Shown piece by piece: positions 37,901 through 45,068 of a stretch of DNA of 55,288 nt. Both the position numbers and the translations under genes were made by a program. How positions within the stretch are numbered: position 1 is the stretch's first letter; every line of letters begins with the position of its first letter. Source of the DNA: DATDDB01 sp035260545. GTDB taxonomy: Bacteria > Pseudomonadota > Gammaproteobacteria > Burkholderiales > Gallionellaceae. The notes beneath the pieces were generated by a model. The model ran no database searches. It was not told the DNA's origin and saw nothing but the letters and a program-made list of their open reading frames with translations. The DNA is taken from positions 1 through 55,288 of the forward strand of contig DATFUZ010000110.1 in the NCBI GenBank assembly GCA_035260545.1, written 5' to 3'.

Positions 37901-38518
37901 ATGACCGCTCATCCGCGCATCTACCTCGCATCCCTCAGTCCGCGCCGGCGCGATCTGCTAACGCAGATCGGCGTCAAATTCGAAGTCTTGCTGCTGCGCG
38001 CCGACGCGCGCCGCAACGCCGACGTTGACGAAACCCCGCAGGAAAGGGAAGCACCCGGCGATTACGTGCTGCGCATCGCGCAGGCCAAGGCGAACGCGGG
38101 ACTGGCCGCGCTCCGTTACCGCAGGCTGCCTGTCTTCCCGGTGCTTGCCGCGGACACCACGGTCACGCTGGACGGCCGCATCCTGGGCAAGCCGGCGGAC
38201 CGCGACGAGGCGACGCACATGCTGCGCCAGCTCTCAGGACGCCAGCACCGCGTGCTGACTGCGGTCGCCATCGCCTTCGACGATCGTGTCGAAGTGCGCC
38301 TGAGCGAGACCGCGGTGACCTTCGTCCCGCTGAGCGAGGAGCGCATCAGGCGCTATGTATTCACCAGCGAGCCGCACGACAAGGCCGGGGCCTATGGCAT
38401 CCAGGGCCACGCCGGCGCGTTCGTGCAGCGCATCGAAGGCAGCTACTCCGGCGTGGTCGGTCTGCCGCTCGCGGAAACCGCAGAATTGCTGCAACTATCC
38501 GGATACCCCGTGCCATGA
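37901..38518 (+). CDS. maf: Maf family nucleotide pyrophosphatase
   Basis: This 205-residue Maf/HAM1-fold protein hydrolyses non-canonical or modified nucleoside triphosphates. YLASLSPRRRDLLTQIGVKF is the substrate-binding N-terminus, VLAADTTVTLDGRILGKPAD holds the active-site Asp, and KAGAYGIQGHAGAFVQRIEG is the C-terminal motif. Subgroup (dTTP/UTP type or m7GTP type) is not certain; the position before rng suggests the YhdE-like dTTP/UTP type. It overlaps the rng start by 4 bp (ATGA). Confidence 0.93.
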   Translation: MTAHPRIYLASLSPRRRDLLTQIGVKFEVLLLRADARRNADVDETPQEREAPGDYVLRIAQAKANAGLAALRYRRLPVFPVLAADTTVTLDGRILGKPADRDEATHMLRQLSGRQHRVLTAVAIAFDDRVEVRLSETAVTFVPLSEERIRRYVFTSEPHDKAGAYGIQGHAGAFVQRIEGSYSGVVGLPLAETAELLQLSGYPVP

Positions 38519-39969
38519 ACAACGAGATACTGATCAACGTCACCCCCCAGGAAACACGCGTCGCCATCATGCAGCAGGGCGTGGCGCAGGAATTGCACAT
38601 CGAGCGCGGCGGCAATCGCGGCATGGTCGGCAACATCTATTTCGGCGTGGTCAAGCGTGTGCTGCCCGGCATGCAGTCGGCCTTCATCGACATTGGCCAG
38701 GAACGCTCGGCCTTCCTGCACGTGGCCGACATCTGGGAGGAGCGCCATAACGGCGAATCCGGCAAGCCGATCGAGAAGATCCTGTCCGAGGGGCAGGCGC
38801 TGATGGTGCAGGTGATCAAGGATCCCATCGGGACGAAGGGCGCACGCCTGTCCACGCAGATCAGCATTGCAGGCCGGCTGCTGGTGTTCCTGCCCCAGGA
38901 ATCGCATATCGGCGTGTCGCAGCGCATCGAAAACGAAGCCAGCCGGGACATGCTGCGGGACCGCCTGCAGCAGTTGATGCCGCAGGAACATCGCGGCGGC
39001 TACATCATCCGCACCATGGCGGAAACGGCGACGGACAATGAGTTTCTCGCCGACGTAGACTACCTCAGCAGGCTGTGGACACGCCTGCAGGAGCAGACCC
39101 GCTCCATCGCCGCCCCTGCGCCGCTGTACCATGAACTGAACATCAGCCTGCGCGTGCTGCGGGACTTCGTCGGCGAAGACACCTCGCGTATCCTGGTCGA
39201 CTCGCGCGAAACCTATCTCAGCATGCTAAATTTCGCGCGCGACTACATCAGCGGTGTCGAGGCGCGGCTGCACCATTACGCGGGCGACCGGCCGCTGTTC
39301 GACCTCTACGCGGTGGAAGCGGAAATCGAACGTGCGCTATCGCGCCGTGTGGATCTGAAGTCCGGCGGCTACCTCATCATCGACCAGACGGAAGCGCTCA
39401 CCACGGTGGACGTCAACACCGGCGGCTTCACCGGCGGGCGCAATTTCGACGACACCATCTTCAAGACCAATCTCGAGGCCGCGCAGGTAATAGCGCGCCA
39501 GTTGCGGCTGCGCAACCTGGGCGGGATCATCATCTGCGACTTCATCGACATGGACAACCCGGAGCATCGCAGCGCCGTGTTCGAGGAGTTCAAGAAAGCG
39601 CTGGCGCGCGACCACACGCGCATCTCGGTCAACGATTTCTCGCCGCTGGGCCTGATCGAAATGACGCGCAAGCGCACCCGGGAAAGCCTGGCGCATGTGC
39701 TGTGCGAACCCTGCCCCACCTGCCAGGGGCGCGGCGAGGTGAAGACCGCGCAAAGCGTATGCTACGAGATCCTGCGCGAGATCGTGCGCGAGGCGCGCCA
39801 GTTCAGCGCGCGCGAATACCGCATCCTGGCCTCGCAGCAGGTGATCGACCTGTTCCTGGACGAGGAGTCGCAGAGCCTCGCGCAGACCTCGGATTTCATC
39901 GGCAAGCCCGTGTCGCTGCAGGTTGAAACGGCCTATACGCAGGAGCAGTATGATGTCATCCTGATGTGA
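38515..39969 (+). CDS. rng: Ribonuclease G
   Basis: This 484-residue endoribonuclease of the RNase E/G family cuts 5' monophosphate RNAs and matures 16S rRNA. An N-terminal S1 domain (VGNIYFGVVKRVLPGMQSAF) is followed by the 5'-sensor and DNase I-like catalytic region with VDVNTGGFTGGRNFDDT and IIICDFIDMDNPEHR. CEPCPTCQGRGEVKT is the zinc-link Cys pair. The length fits RNase G rather than the longer RNase E. It closes the nadD-rsfS-rlmH-maf-rng run. Confidence 0.96.
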   Translation: MNNEILINVTPQETRVAIMQQGVAQELHIERGGNRGMVGNIYFGVVKRVLPGMQSAFIDIGQERSAFLHVADIWEERHNGESGKPIEKILSEGQALMVQVIKDPIGTKGARLSTQISIAGRLLVFLPQESHIGVSQRIENEASRDMLRDRLQQLMPQEHRGGYIIRTMAETATDNEFLADVDYLSRLWTRLQEQTRSIAAPAPLYHELNISLRVLRDFVGEDTSRILVDSRETYLSMLNFARDYISGVEARLHHYAGDRPLFDLYAVEAEIERALSRRVDLKSGGYLIIDQTEALTTVDVNTGGFTGGRNFDDTIFKTNLEAAQVIARQLRLRNLGGIIICDFIDMDNPEHRSAVFEEFKKALARDHTRISVNDFSPLGLIEMTRKRTRESLAHVLCEPCPTCQGRGEVKTAQSVCYEILREIVREARQFSAREYRILASQQVIDLFLDEESQSLAQTSDFIGKPVSLQVETAYTQEQYDVILM

Positions 39970-40063
39970 CGCGACGCGACGGGCTGCGCGCCCGGCGCCG
40001 CTGGTGTATAGTGCTGCGGCAGTCCATCGAAGAAAACATAACCACCTTTCAGGAGAATGGATC

Positions 40064-41140
40064 ATGTCGGTGCTCTTTTCCCGAACCGTGCTGGGGCCTC
40101 TATCCCTGCAAAACCATCTGGTCATGTCGCCCATGACGCGCAATCGCGCGACGGGCAATGTGCCGAACGAGCTGATGGCGGAATATTATGCGCAACGCGC
40201 GTCCGCCGGGCTCATCATCACCGAGGGCACCTCCCCCTCGCCCAACGGCCTGGGCTACCCGCGCATCCCGGGGATTTTCTCGCCGGAGCAGGTGGCGGGC
40301 TGGAAGCGCGTCACCAATGCGGTCCACAACAGGGGGGCAAAGATCTTCGCCCAGTTCATGCACTGCGGCCGCATCGGCCATGCGCTCAATCTGCCGCCTG
40401 GTGCGCGCGTGCTGGGGCCCTCCGCGATTGCCGCAGCGGGCGAAATGTACACCGATGCCGAGGGCATGAAGCCGAACGCCACGCCCGAGGCAATGACGGA
40501 AGCGGATATCCGCACCGCCATCGAGGAATTTGCGCGGGCCGCGCGAAACGCCGTGGAAGCCGGATTCGACGGCATCGAACTGCACGGCGCGAACGGCTAT
40601 CTGCTGGAGCAGTTCATCCGCCCTACCTCCAACCAGCGCACCGACCGCTATGGCGGCAACATCGAAAACCGTGCGCGCTTCGTACTCGAGGTCGCCGAGG
40701 CCGCCGTCACCGCCATCGGCAAGAACAAGGTGGGGATACGCCTGTCGCCGTATGGCGTATTCAACGACATGCCGCTGTATGACGACATGGAGGCGGACTA
40801 CACGTATCTGGCCCGGGAACTCAACGCCCGCGGACTACTGTATGTCCATCTGGTGGATCACTCCTCCATGGGCGCGCCCAAGGTGCCTGACAGCATCAAA
40901 CAGACGTTCCGCGACACTTTCAAGGGTGCGCTCATCCTCTCCGGCGGATACGATGCTGCACGCGCAGAGGCCGACCTTGCCGCGCGCAAGGCGGACCTGA
41001 TCGCCATCGGCAAACCCTTCCTCGCCAACCCCGACCTGGTCGAGCGCTGGCAGCAGGGCGTGGCGGTAAATGAGCCGGACATGTCCACGTTCTACACGCC
41101 CGGCGCCAAGGGGTACACCGACTACCCGGCCTTGGGCTGA
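40064..41140 (+). CDS. Old Yellow Enzyme family NADH:flavin oxidoreductase (NemA-like)
   Basis: This 358-residue TIM-barrel FMN enzyme reduces activated alkenes and similar electrophiles. SRTVLGPLSLQNHLVMSPMTR is the family N-terminus; GIELHGANGYLLEQFIRP carries the active-site His/Asn pair and proton-donor Tyr, followed by SNQRTDRYGGNIENRARF. AGGAG eight bases before the ATG at 40064 sets the start; the frame is open for 20 more codons upstream. In E. coli nemA is induced by bleach and electrophiles through NemR; here the gene converges on an ECF sigma/anti-sigma pair. No copy of that locus's promoter motif precedes it, so shared control is not shown. Confidence 0.9.
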   Translation: MSVLFSRTVLGPLSLQNHLVMSPMTRNRATGNVPNELMAEYYAQRASAGLIITEGTSPSPNGLGYPRIPGIFSPEQVAGWKRVTNAVHNRGAKIFAQFMHCGRIGHALNLPPGARVLGPSAIAAAGEMYTDAEGMKPNATPEAMTEADIRTAIEEFARAARNAVEAGFDGIELHGANGYLLEQFIRPTSNQRTDRYGGNIENRARFVLEVAEAAVTAIGKNKVGIRLSPYGVFNDMPLYDDMEADYTYLARELNARGLLYVHLVDHSSMGAPKVPDSIKQTFRDTFKGALILSGGYDAARAEADLAARKADLIAIGKPFLANPDLVERWQQGVAVNEPDMSTFYTPGAKGYTDYPALG

Positions 41141-41156
41141 CCGCAACACGGGCAAA

Positions 41157-41176
41157 CGGGCGCGAGACCGCGCCCG
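41157..41176. terminator. Hairpin between the convergent OYE and nrsF genes
   Basis: CGGGCGCG and CGCGCCCG form a perfect 8-bp stem around a 4-base loop, placed between the two stop codons. No T run follows on either strand, so it would be a weak bidirectional terminator at most. Confidence 0.4.
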
Positions 41177-41177
41177 G

Positions 41178-41816
41178 TTACCAGCGCAACAACAGTTTGC
41201 CCAGCCATACCCCCAGCATTCCCGCCGCAATCATGGGCAGGTAATGCCATTCGATGACATGGCGGATGGAATCGTTCACCTCGTGCAGGCGCAGCCATAA
41301 GGCGCCCAGGCTGAATGCCGAAAGCACGGCGACCCCGCCCGTCCAGTAATAGTGAGTGCTCGCATAGCGGCGCAGGGCAAGCAAGGTCCACATCGCCGGC
41401 GGCAGCGCGACCCCCGCGATGCTGAGCGTGCATTGGTAGCTGTGCACCGGAAGCGGCGCGGGCGGATGGTCCGCCTGCCACGCCAGCAGGATCACCAGCC
41501 ACAGGAGCGCGAACATGCCGGCAGGCGCCAGGGCCAGCATGCGCTTCTGGTGCAGGTCGGGGAAAGCGAGCAGCGCGCCGCTCAGCGCCGTGGCGAAAAA
41601 GATCAGCGCCAGCACCGTGAGCTCGGCCAGATACAGCGGATGGCTGGCGGCTGCCGCCAGATCCGCGCGGAAGCCGCTGGCGGCGAGCAGGAGCGCGAGA
41701 TAGGCGAGCCCCGCTGCGGCCAGCTTCAGCCCCAGCCAGTACGGATGCGGCGCAGGCCGCACGCTGGCGGCGTCCTCGGCCAGTTCGGCAAGCAGTTTGT
41801 CCATGTCCTTCATCAT
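41178..41816 (-). CDS. nrsF: NrsF (DUF1109) membrane anti-sigma factor
   Basis: This 212-residue protein has six hydrophobic segments (for example LGLKLAAAGLAYLALLLAAS, LALAPAGMFALLWLVILLAW and MIAAGMLGVWLGKLLL), matching DUF1109/NrsF. NrsF proteins hold a SigF-type ECF sigma factor at the inner membrane until an oxidant or metal signal releases it. Cysteine is sparse (one, in HSYQCTLSIAG); paired periplasmic cysteines have been linked to sensing in some NrsF, so the sensing chemistry here may differ. Its ATG overlaps the sigma factor stop by 4 bp, a typical sigma/anti-sigma coupling. Confidence 0.88.
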   Translation of the reverse strand: MMKDMDKLLAELAEDAASVRPAPHPYWLGLKLAAAGLAYLALLLAASGFRADLAAAASHPLYLAELTVLALIFFATALSGALLAFPDLHQKRMLALAPAGMFALLWLVILLAWQADHPPAPLPVHSYQCTLSIAGVALPPAMWTLLALRRYASTHYYWTGGVAVLSAFSLGALWLRLHEVNDSIRHVIEWHYLPMIAAGMLGVWLGKLLLRW

Positions 41817-42349
41817 CGCTCCAGTGTCTGGCGCAGTATCTTGTAGGCCCGGTGAGCGGCCACTTTCACCGCCGATTCGCTCATCCCCAGTTTTTCCGCC
41901 ACCTCCCTGGCGGTATAGCCGTCGTGGTGCAACAGGCGCACGATGGCCGCCTGCTTCTCCGGCAGTTTTTCCACTTCCGCACTGATGGATTCGTAGCTGA
42001 TGCCGGTTACGGTTACATCGTCCTGCTGATCGCTTTCCTGGCCCGAAAGCTCCTGGGCGTGGCGCAACTGGTCGGCATAGTGCACGCGCAGGAAATCCTG
42101 CAGGCGGAATTTGGCAATGGCATACACCCAGGGCTTGTAGGGACGATGGCCATCATAGGTGTGGCGAGCCTTGTGGATGGAGATCAGCGTTTCCTGCAGC
42201 AGGTCGTCCACCTCGCTCTCGAAGCTGAGGCGCTTGGAGAAGTACGGCCGCAGCAGGCGCGCCGTTTCGCGCAACAGCTCGGTATAGGCGGCCTTGTCGC
42301 CCGCCAGCGCTCGCCGCATCAGCCCTTCGAGGTCAGGATTTTCTGCCAT
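41813..42349 (-). CDS. sigF: ECF sigma factor (SigF type)
   Basis: This 178-residue ECF sigma factor has only regions 2 and 4. VDDLLQETLISIHKARHTYD and RPYKPWVYAIAKFRLQDFLR form region 2 (core binding and -10 recognition), and YTAREVAEKLGMSESAVKVA is the region 4 helix-turn-helix for the -35 element. The ATG at 42349 is preferred; the open frame extends 25 codons further but would cover the divergent promoter. No clear Shine-Dalgarno is seen. The partner nrsF is coupled downstream, and the divergent Met-rich gene is the likely main target. The sigF symbol is assigned through the NrsF pairing. Confidence 0.88.
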   Translation of the reverse strand: MAENPDLEGLMRRALAGDKAAYTELLRETARLLRPYFSKRLSFESEVDDLLQETLISIHKARHTYDGHRPYKPWVYAIAKFRLQDFLRVHYADQLRHAQELSGQESDQQDDVTVTGISYESISAEVEKLPEKQAAIVRLLHHDGYTAREVAEKLGMSESAVKVAAHRAYKILRQTLER

Positions 42350-42363
42350 CGCGTGTCTTGTGT

Positions 42364-42389
42364 GTAACTCTTTTCCCGCAGCGGGCGAA
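42364..42389 (+). promoter_or_regulatory. Candidate SigF-type promoter of the Met-rich protein gene
   Basis: GTAACT (42364-42369), a 16-bp spacer and CGAA (42386-42389, followed by T). The form GTAACC-N16-CGAA is the one I recall for SigF-type ECF factors in Caulobacter. The predicted start near 42396 gives a leader of about 80 bases. A second copy with the same spacing stands before msrB, which makes chance unlikely. Confidence 0.72.
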
Positions 42390-42475
42390 TCACTCGACGC
42401 ACGGGCACGCTTTTGCCCCTGCATGGATACACCAACCCGGCAATGATGCCATCTTTTTTACTCAAGGAGTCTGAA

Positions 42476-42760
42476 ATGAAGAAAGTGTCCACTACCCTGC
42501 TTGCCTGCTGCCTGGCAGTTTCCGCAACTTTCGCTTGCGCCGGTGACGGCATGAGCATGAGTATGGAAAAGAGCGCGTCGGGCGATGCCATGATGAGCAA
42601 GGACGGCATGTCGCAACAGTCGATGAATAAGAAAGCCCCCATGAACAAGGACGCCATGGCAAAGACCATGATGATGAAGTCGGGCAAGGGCAAGCATGCG
42701 ATGAAGCGCCGCAAGATGCACAATGGCAACCAGCAGGGCGCCATGCAGCGCATGCAGTGA
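42476..42760 (+). CDS. Exported methionine-rich peptide (MrpX-like, MXKDX-repeat type)
   Basis: This 94-residue protein starts with a Sec signal peptide (KKVSTTLLACCLAVSATFACA) and a likely cut after ACA, leaving about 72 residues. Sixteen of these are Met, the rest mostly Lys, Ser, Asn, Gln and Gly; there is no Cys, Trp, Tyr or Phe. Short units such as MSKDGM, MNKDAM and MNKKAPM match the pentapeptide MXKDX pattern. AGGAG six bases before ATG 42476 sets the start. Such a peptide would act as a sacrificial oxidant sink that methionine sulfoxide reductases recharge, as known for MrpX in Azospira. The neighbours (SigF, NrsF, MsrB, DipZ, MsrA) support that role; it is inference here. Confidence 0.85.
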   Translation: MKKVSTTLLACCLAVSATFACAGDGMSMSMEKSASGDAMMSKDGMSQQSMNKKAPMNKDAMAKTMMMKSGKGKHAMKRRKMHNGNQQGAMQRMQ

Positions 42761-42768
42761 AGGGGCAT

Positions 42769-42802
42769 GCCCGTCATGGCGCGCACGCTCGCCATGACGG
42801 GC
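42769..42802. other. 13-bp perfect inverted repeat between the Met-rich gene and msrB
   Basis: GCCCGTCATGGCG (42769-42781) and CGCCATGACGGGC (42790-42802) pair perfectly around an 8-base loop, 9 bp after the Met-rich gene stop and directly before the second SigF-type promoter. GTTTTCC follows at 42810. It could be an attenuating terminator that keeps the peptide transcript more abundant than the reductase transcript, an mRNA 3' stabiliser, or a protein-binding palindrome. Confidence 0.75.
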
Positions 42803-42803
42803 G

Positions 42804-42829
42804 GTAACCGTTTTCCGGCTTGAACCGAA
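42804..42829 (+). promoter_or_regulatory. Candidate SigF-type promoter of msrB-dipZ-msrA
   Basis: GTAACC (42804-42809), exactly 16 bp, then CGAA (42826-42829, followed by T). The expected start near 42836 leaves a leader of about 16 bases holding AAGGAG (42839-42844), seven bases before the msrB ATG. The match to the motif before the Met-rich gene is 9 of 10 motif bases plus identical spacing. Confidence 0.72.
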
Positions 42830-42851
42830 TTCAAGGGCAAGGAGTCATATC

Positions 42852-43340
42852 ATGGACAGGCGAACATTTATCCGGATTGCGGCGGGCGGCGCCTGCATCG
42901 CGCTGCTGCCCAGCCTCGCGGCGAAAGCACTGGCCGACGAAGGCATCGTGCGCATCACGCGCACAGATGAAGAGTGGAGGAAGCTGCTCACTTCCGCGCA
43001 ATACCGCATCCTGCGCGAGGCTGGAACCGAGCGCCCCTTCAGCAGTCCGCTGGACCATGAGTGGCGCACGGGCACGTATGCCTGCGCGGGCTGCGGGCTG
43101 GCGCTGTTCCCGTCGAATTTCAAGTACGACAGCGGCACCGGCTGGCCGAGTTTCTACGACGTACTGCCCGGCCATGTGGAAACCCGGCCGGATCTGAGCT
43201 TCGCAATGGTGCGCACTGAATACCATTGCGCGCGCTGCGGCGGCCATCAGGGCCACCTGTTCCACGATGGCCCCAGGCCCACCGGGCTGCGCTACTGCAA
43301 CAACGGACTGGCGCTGCATTTCATTCCTGAAAAAGGCTGA
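42852..43340 (+). CDS. msrB: Peptide-methionine (R)-S-oxide reductase, Tat-exported
   Basis: This 162-residue MsrB reduces the R epimer of methionine sulfoxide. The N-terminus MDRRTFIRIAAGGACIALLP has a twin-arginine motif (DRRTFIR) with hydrophobic stretch and a likely cut after AKALA, so it would be exported folded to the periplasm. The core shows FSSPLDHEW-like FSSPLDHEWRTGTYACAGCG, GTGWPSFYD, HCARCGGHQGHLFHDGP and RYCNNGLALHF. Two CxxC pairs bind zinc and Cys149 is the catalytic residue. Folded export fits the need to load zinc in the cytoplasm. It is followed after 6 bp by dipZ. Confidence 0.93.
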   Translation: MDRRTFIRIAAGGACIALLPSLAAKALADEGIVRITRTDEEWRKLLTSAQYRILREAGTERPFSSPLDHEWRTGTYACAGCGLALFPSNFKYDSGTGWPSFYDVLPGHVETRPDLSFAMVRTEYHCARCGGHQGHLFHDGPRPTGLRYCNNGLALHFIPEKG

Positions 43341-43346
43341 TCGACC

Positions 43347-45053
43347 ATGCTGATATTCATACTTGCTTACCTGGGCGGCCTGCTCACCATCTTCAGCCCG
43401 TGTGTGCTACCGGTGCTGCCATTCGTATTCTTGCGTCCCGGCGTCCCGTTCCGGCGCGGCGGCCTGCCCATCCTGCTGGGCATGGCGGTCACTTTTGCCG
43501 TGCTTTCCAGCCTCGCGGCGGCGGGCGGCGCCTGGCTGATCGGGATCAGCGAGGCCGGCCGGTATGCGGCCATGGGGCTGCTGCTGGTGATGGGCCTGGC
43601 GCTCATCCTGCCGGGACTGGCCGATCGGCTGATGCGCCCCTTCTCGCGCCTGGGCGAGCGCCTGCAGCAGCGGGCTGACCGGCGCGGCGGCGTTGCCGGG
43701 TCCGCCTTGCTCGGCGCGGCGGTGGGATTCCTCTGGGCGCCGTGCGCCGGGCCCATCCTCGGCCTGTTGCTGGCAGGCGCCGCGCTGAACGGCGTGAACC
43801 TGCACAGCATGACGCTGCTGCTGGCTTTCGCGCTGGGCGCGGCGACCTCCCTCGGGCTCGCCCTCTTTGCTGGCGAGCGGGTTTACCGCCTGATGAAGCA
43901 AGGGCTGGGCGCAGAGGAATGGCTGCGGCGTGCCTTGGGCATCGTGGTCGTCGCGGGCGTGGTGGTCATCGCGCTGGGTTGGGACACGCGCGTCCTGTCG
44001 CGTTTCAGTTTTCTCAGCACGGCCGGCACCGAGCAGGCACTGATAACGCGCCTGCACCCGCAGGCCGTTCCCGGAAACACGGCGGACTTCGGCGCCGTCC
44101 CCATGCCACCCATCGCGGGTGCGACCCTGTGGCTGAACTCGCCGCCGCTGGATGCCGCCATGCTGCGCGGCAAGGTGGTGCTGGTGGATTTCTGGACCTA
44201 CTCCTGCATCAACTGCCTGCGTACGCTGCCCTACCTCGAGGCGTGGGACCGGAAGTATCGCGCGCAGGGCCTGGTGATCATCGGCGTTCATTCCCCGGAA
44301 TTCGCCTTTGAAAAGAATCCGCACAACGTGGAACAGGCGGTGCGCGAACTTGGCGTCCGCTATCCCGTCGCGCTGGACAACCACTATGCGATCTGGAACG
44401 CCTTCAACAACCGCTACTGGCCGGCCGAATACCTGGTCGACGCCCGCGGCCATATCCGGGAAACGCATTTCGGTGAAGGCGGCTACGGAAAGACGGAGCG
44501 CATGATCCAGGCCCTGCTGAAGGAAGCGAGCGGGCGCGAACCGGCAATTGGCGGCGGCATGGTACATCCTTCAGGGGAGGGGGCCATGGCCGCGGCCAGC
44601 AACGCCGAGCGCTCGCCAGAAACCTACATCGGCTACGCACGCCAGGAAAACCTGGCCTCGCCTGAAACAGTCTCGCGCGACGCTGTGGCGCAATACACCG
44701 CACCGCGCACGCTGCAGCCCGACCAGTGGGCGCTGAGCGGAAAATGGCGGGTAAGCGCGGAATCCGCCACGGCGGAATCAGCGGGTAGCGCCATCACCTA
44801 TCGCTTTCAGGGGCGCGACCTGCACTTGGTGCTGGGATCGCGCGACGGCAAGCCGCTGCATTTCCGCGTCACTCTGGATGGCGCGGCGCCCGGCGCCAGC
44901 CACGGCACGGATACCGATGCGCAAGGCAACGGCACCATCCGTGAGCAGCGGCTATACCAGTTGATACGGCTGAGAGGAGACGGCGCAGCCCATACCGTCC
45001 GCATCGAATTCCCGGACCCGGGCGTGCAGGCTTACGCCTTCACCTTCGGTTAA
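43347..45053 (+). CDS. dipZ: DipZ-like CcdA-thioredoxin fusion (thiol:disulfide electron importer)
   Basis: This 568-residue protein has three parts. Residues about 1-215 are a CcdA-type membrane domain with the paired redox cysteines C19 (TIFSPCVLPVLPF) and C133 (FLWAPCAGPILGL). About 265-395 is a TlpA-like thioredoxin domain with active site CINC (287-290) in VVLVDFWTYSCINCLRTLP. About 425-568 is a beta-rich C-terminal domain (SPETYIGYARQENLASPE, AITYRFQGRDLHLVLG) as in mycobacterial DipZ. It should carry electrons from cytoplasmic thioredoxin to periplasmic partners; between msrB and msrA these are the obvious clients. It replaces DsbD in layout but lacks the DsbD N-terminal immunoglobulin-like domain. 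Confidence 0.9.
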   Translation: MLIFILAYLGGLLTIFSPCVLPVLPFVFLRPGVPFRRGGLPILLGMAVTFAVLSSLAAAGGAWLIGISEAGRYAAMGLLLVMGLALILPGLADRLMRPFSRLGERLQQRADRRGGVAGSALLGAAVGFLWAPCAGPILGLLLAGAALNGVNLHSMTLLLAFALGAATSLGLALFAGERVYRLMKQGLGAEEWLRRALGIVVVAGVVVIALGWDTRVLSRFSFLSTAGTEQALITRLHPQAVPGNTADFGAVPMPPIAGATLWLNSPPLDAAMLRGKVVLVDFWTYSCINCLRTLPYLEAWDRKYRAQGLVIIGVHSPEFAFEKNPHNVEQAVRELGVRYPVALDNHYAIWNAFNNRYWPAEYLVDARGHIRETHFGEGGYGKTERMIQALLKEASGREPAIGGGMVHPSGEGAMAAASNAERSPETYIGYARQENLASPETVSRDAVAQYTAPRTLQPDQWALSGKWRVSAESATAESAGSAITYRFQGRDLHLVLGSRDGKPLHFRVTLDGAAPGASHGTDTDAQGNGTIREQRLYQLIRLRGDGAAHTVRIEFPDPGVQAYAFTFG

Positions 45054-45068
45054 GGAAAGGAGTGCGCC

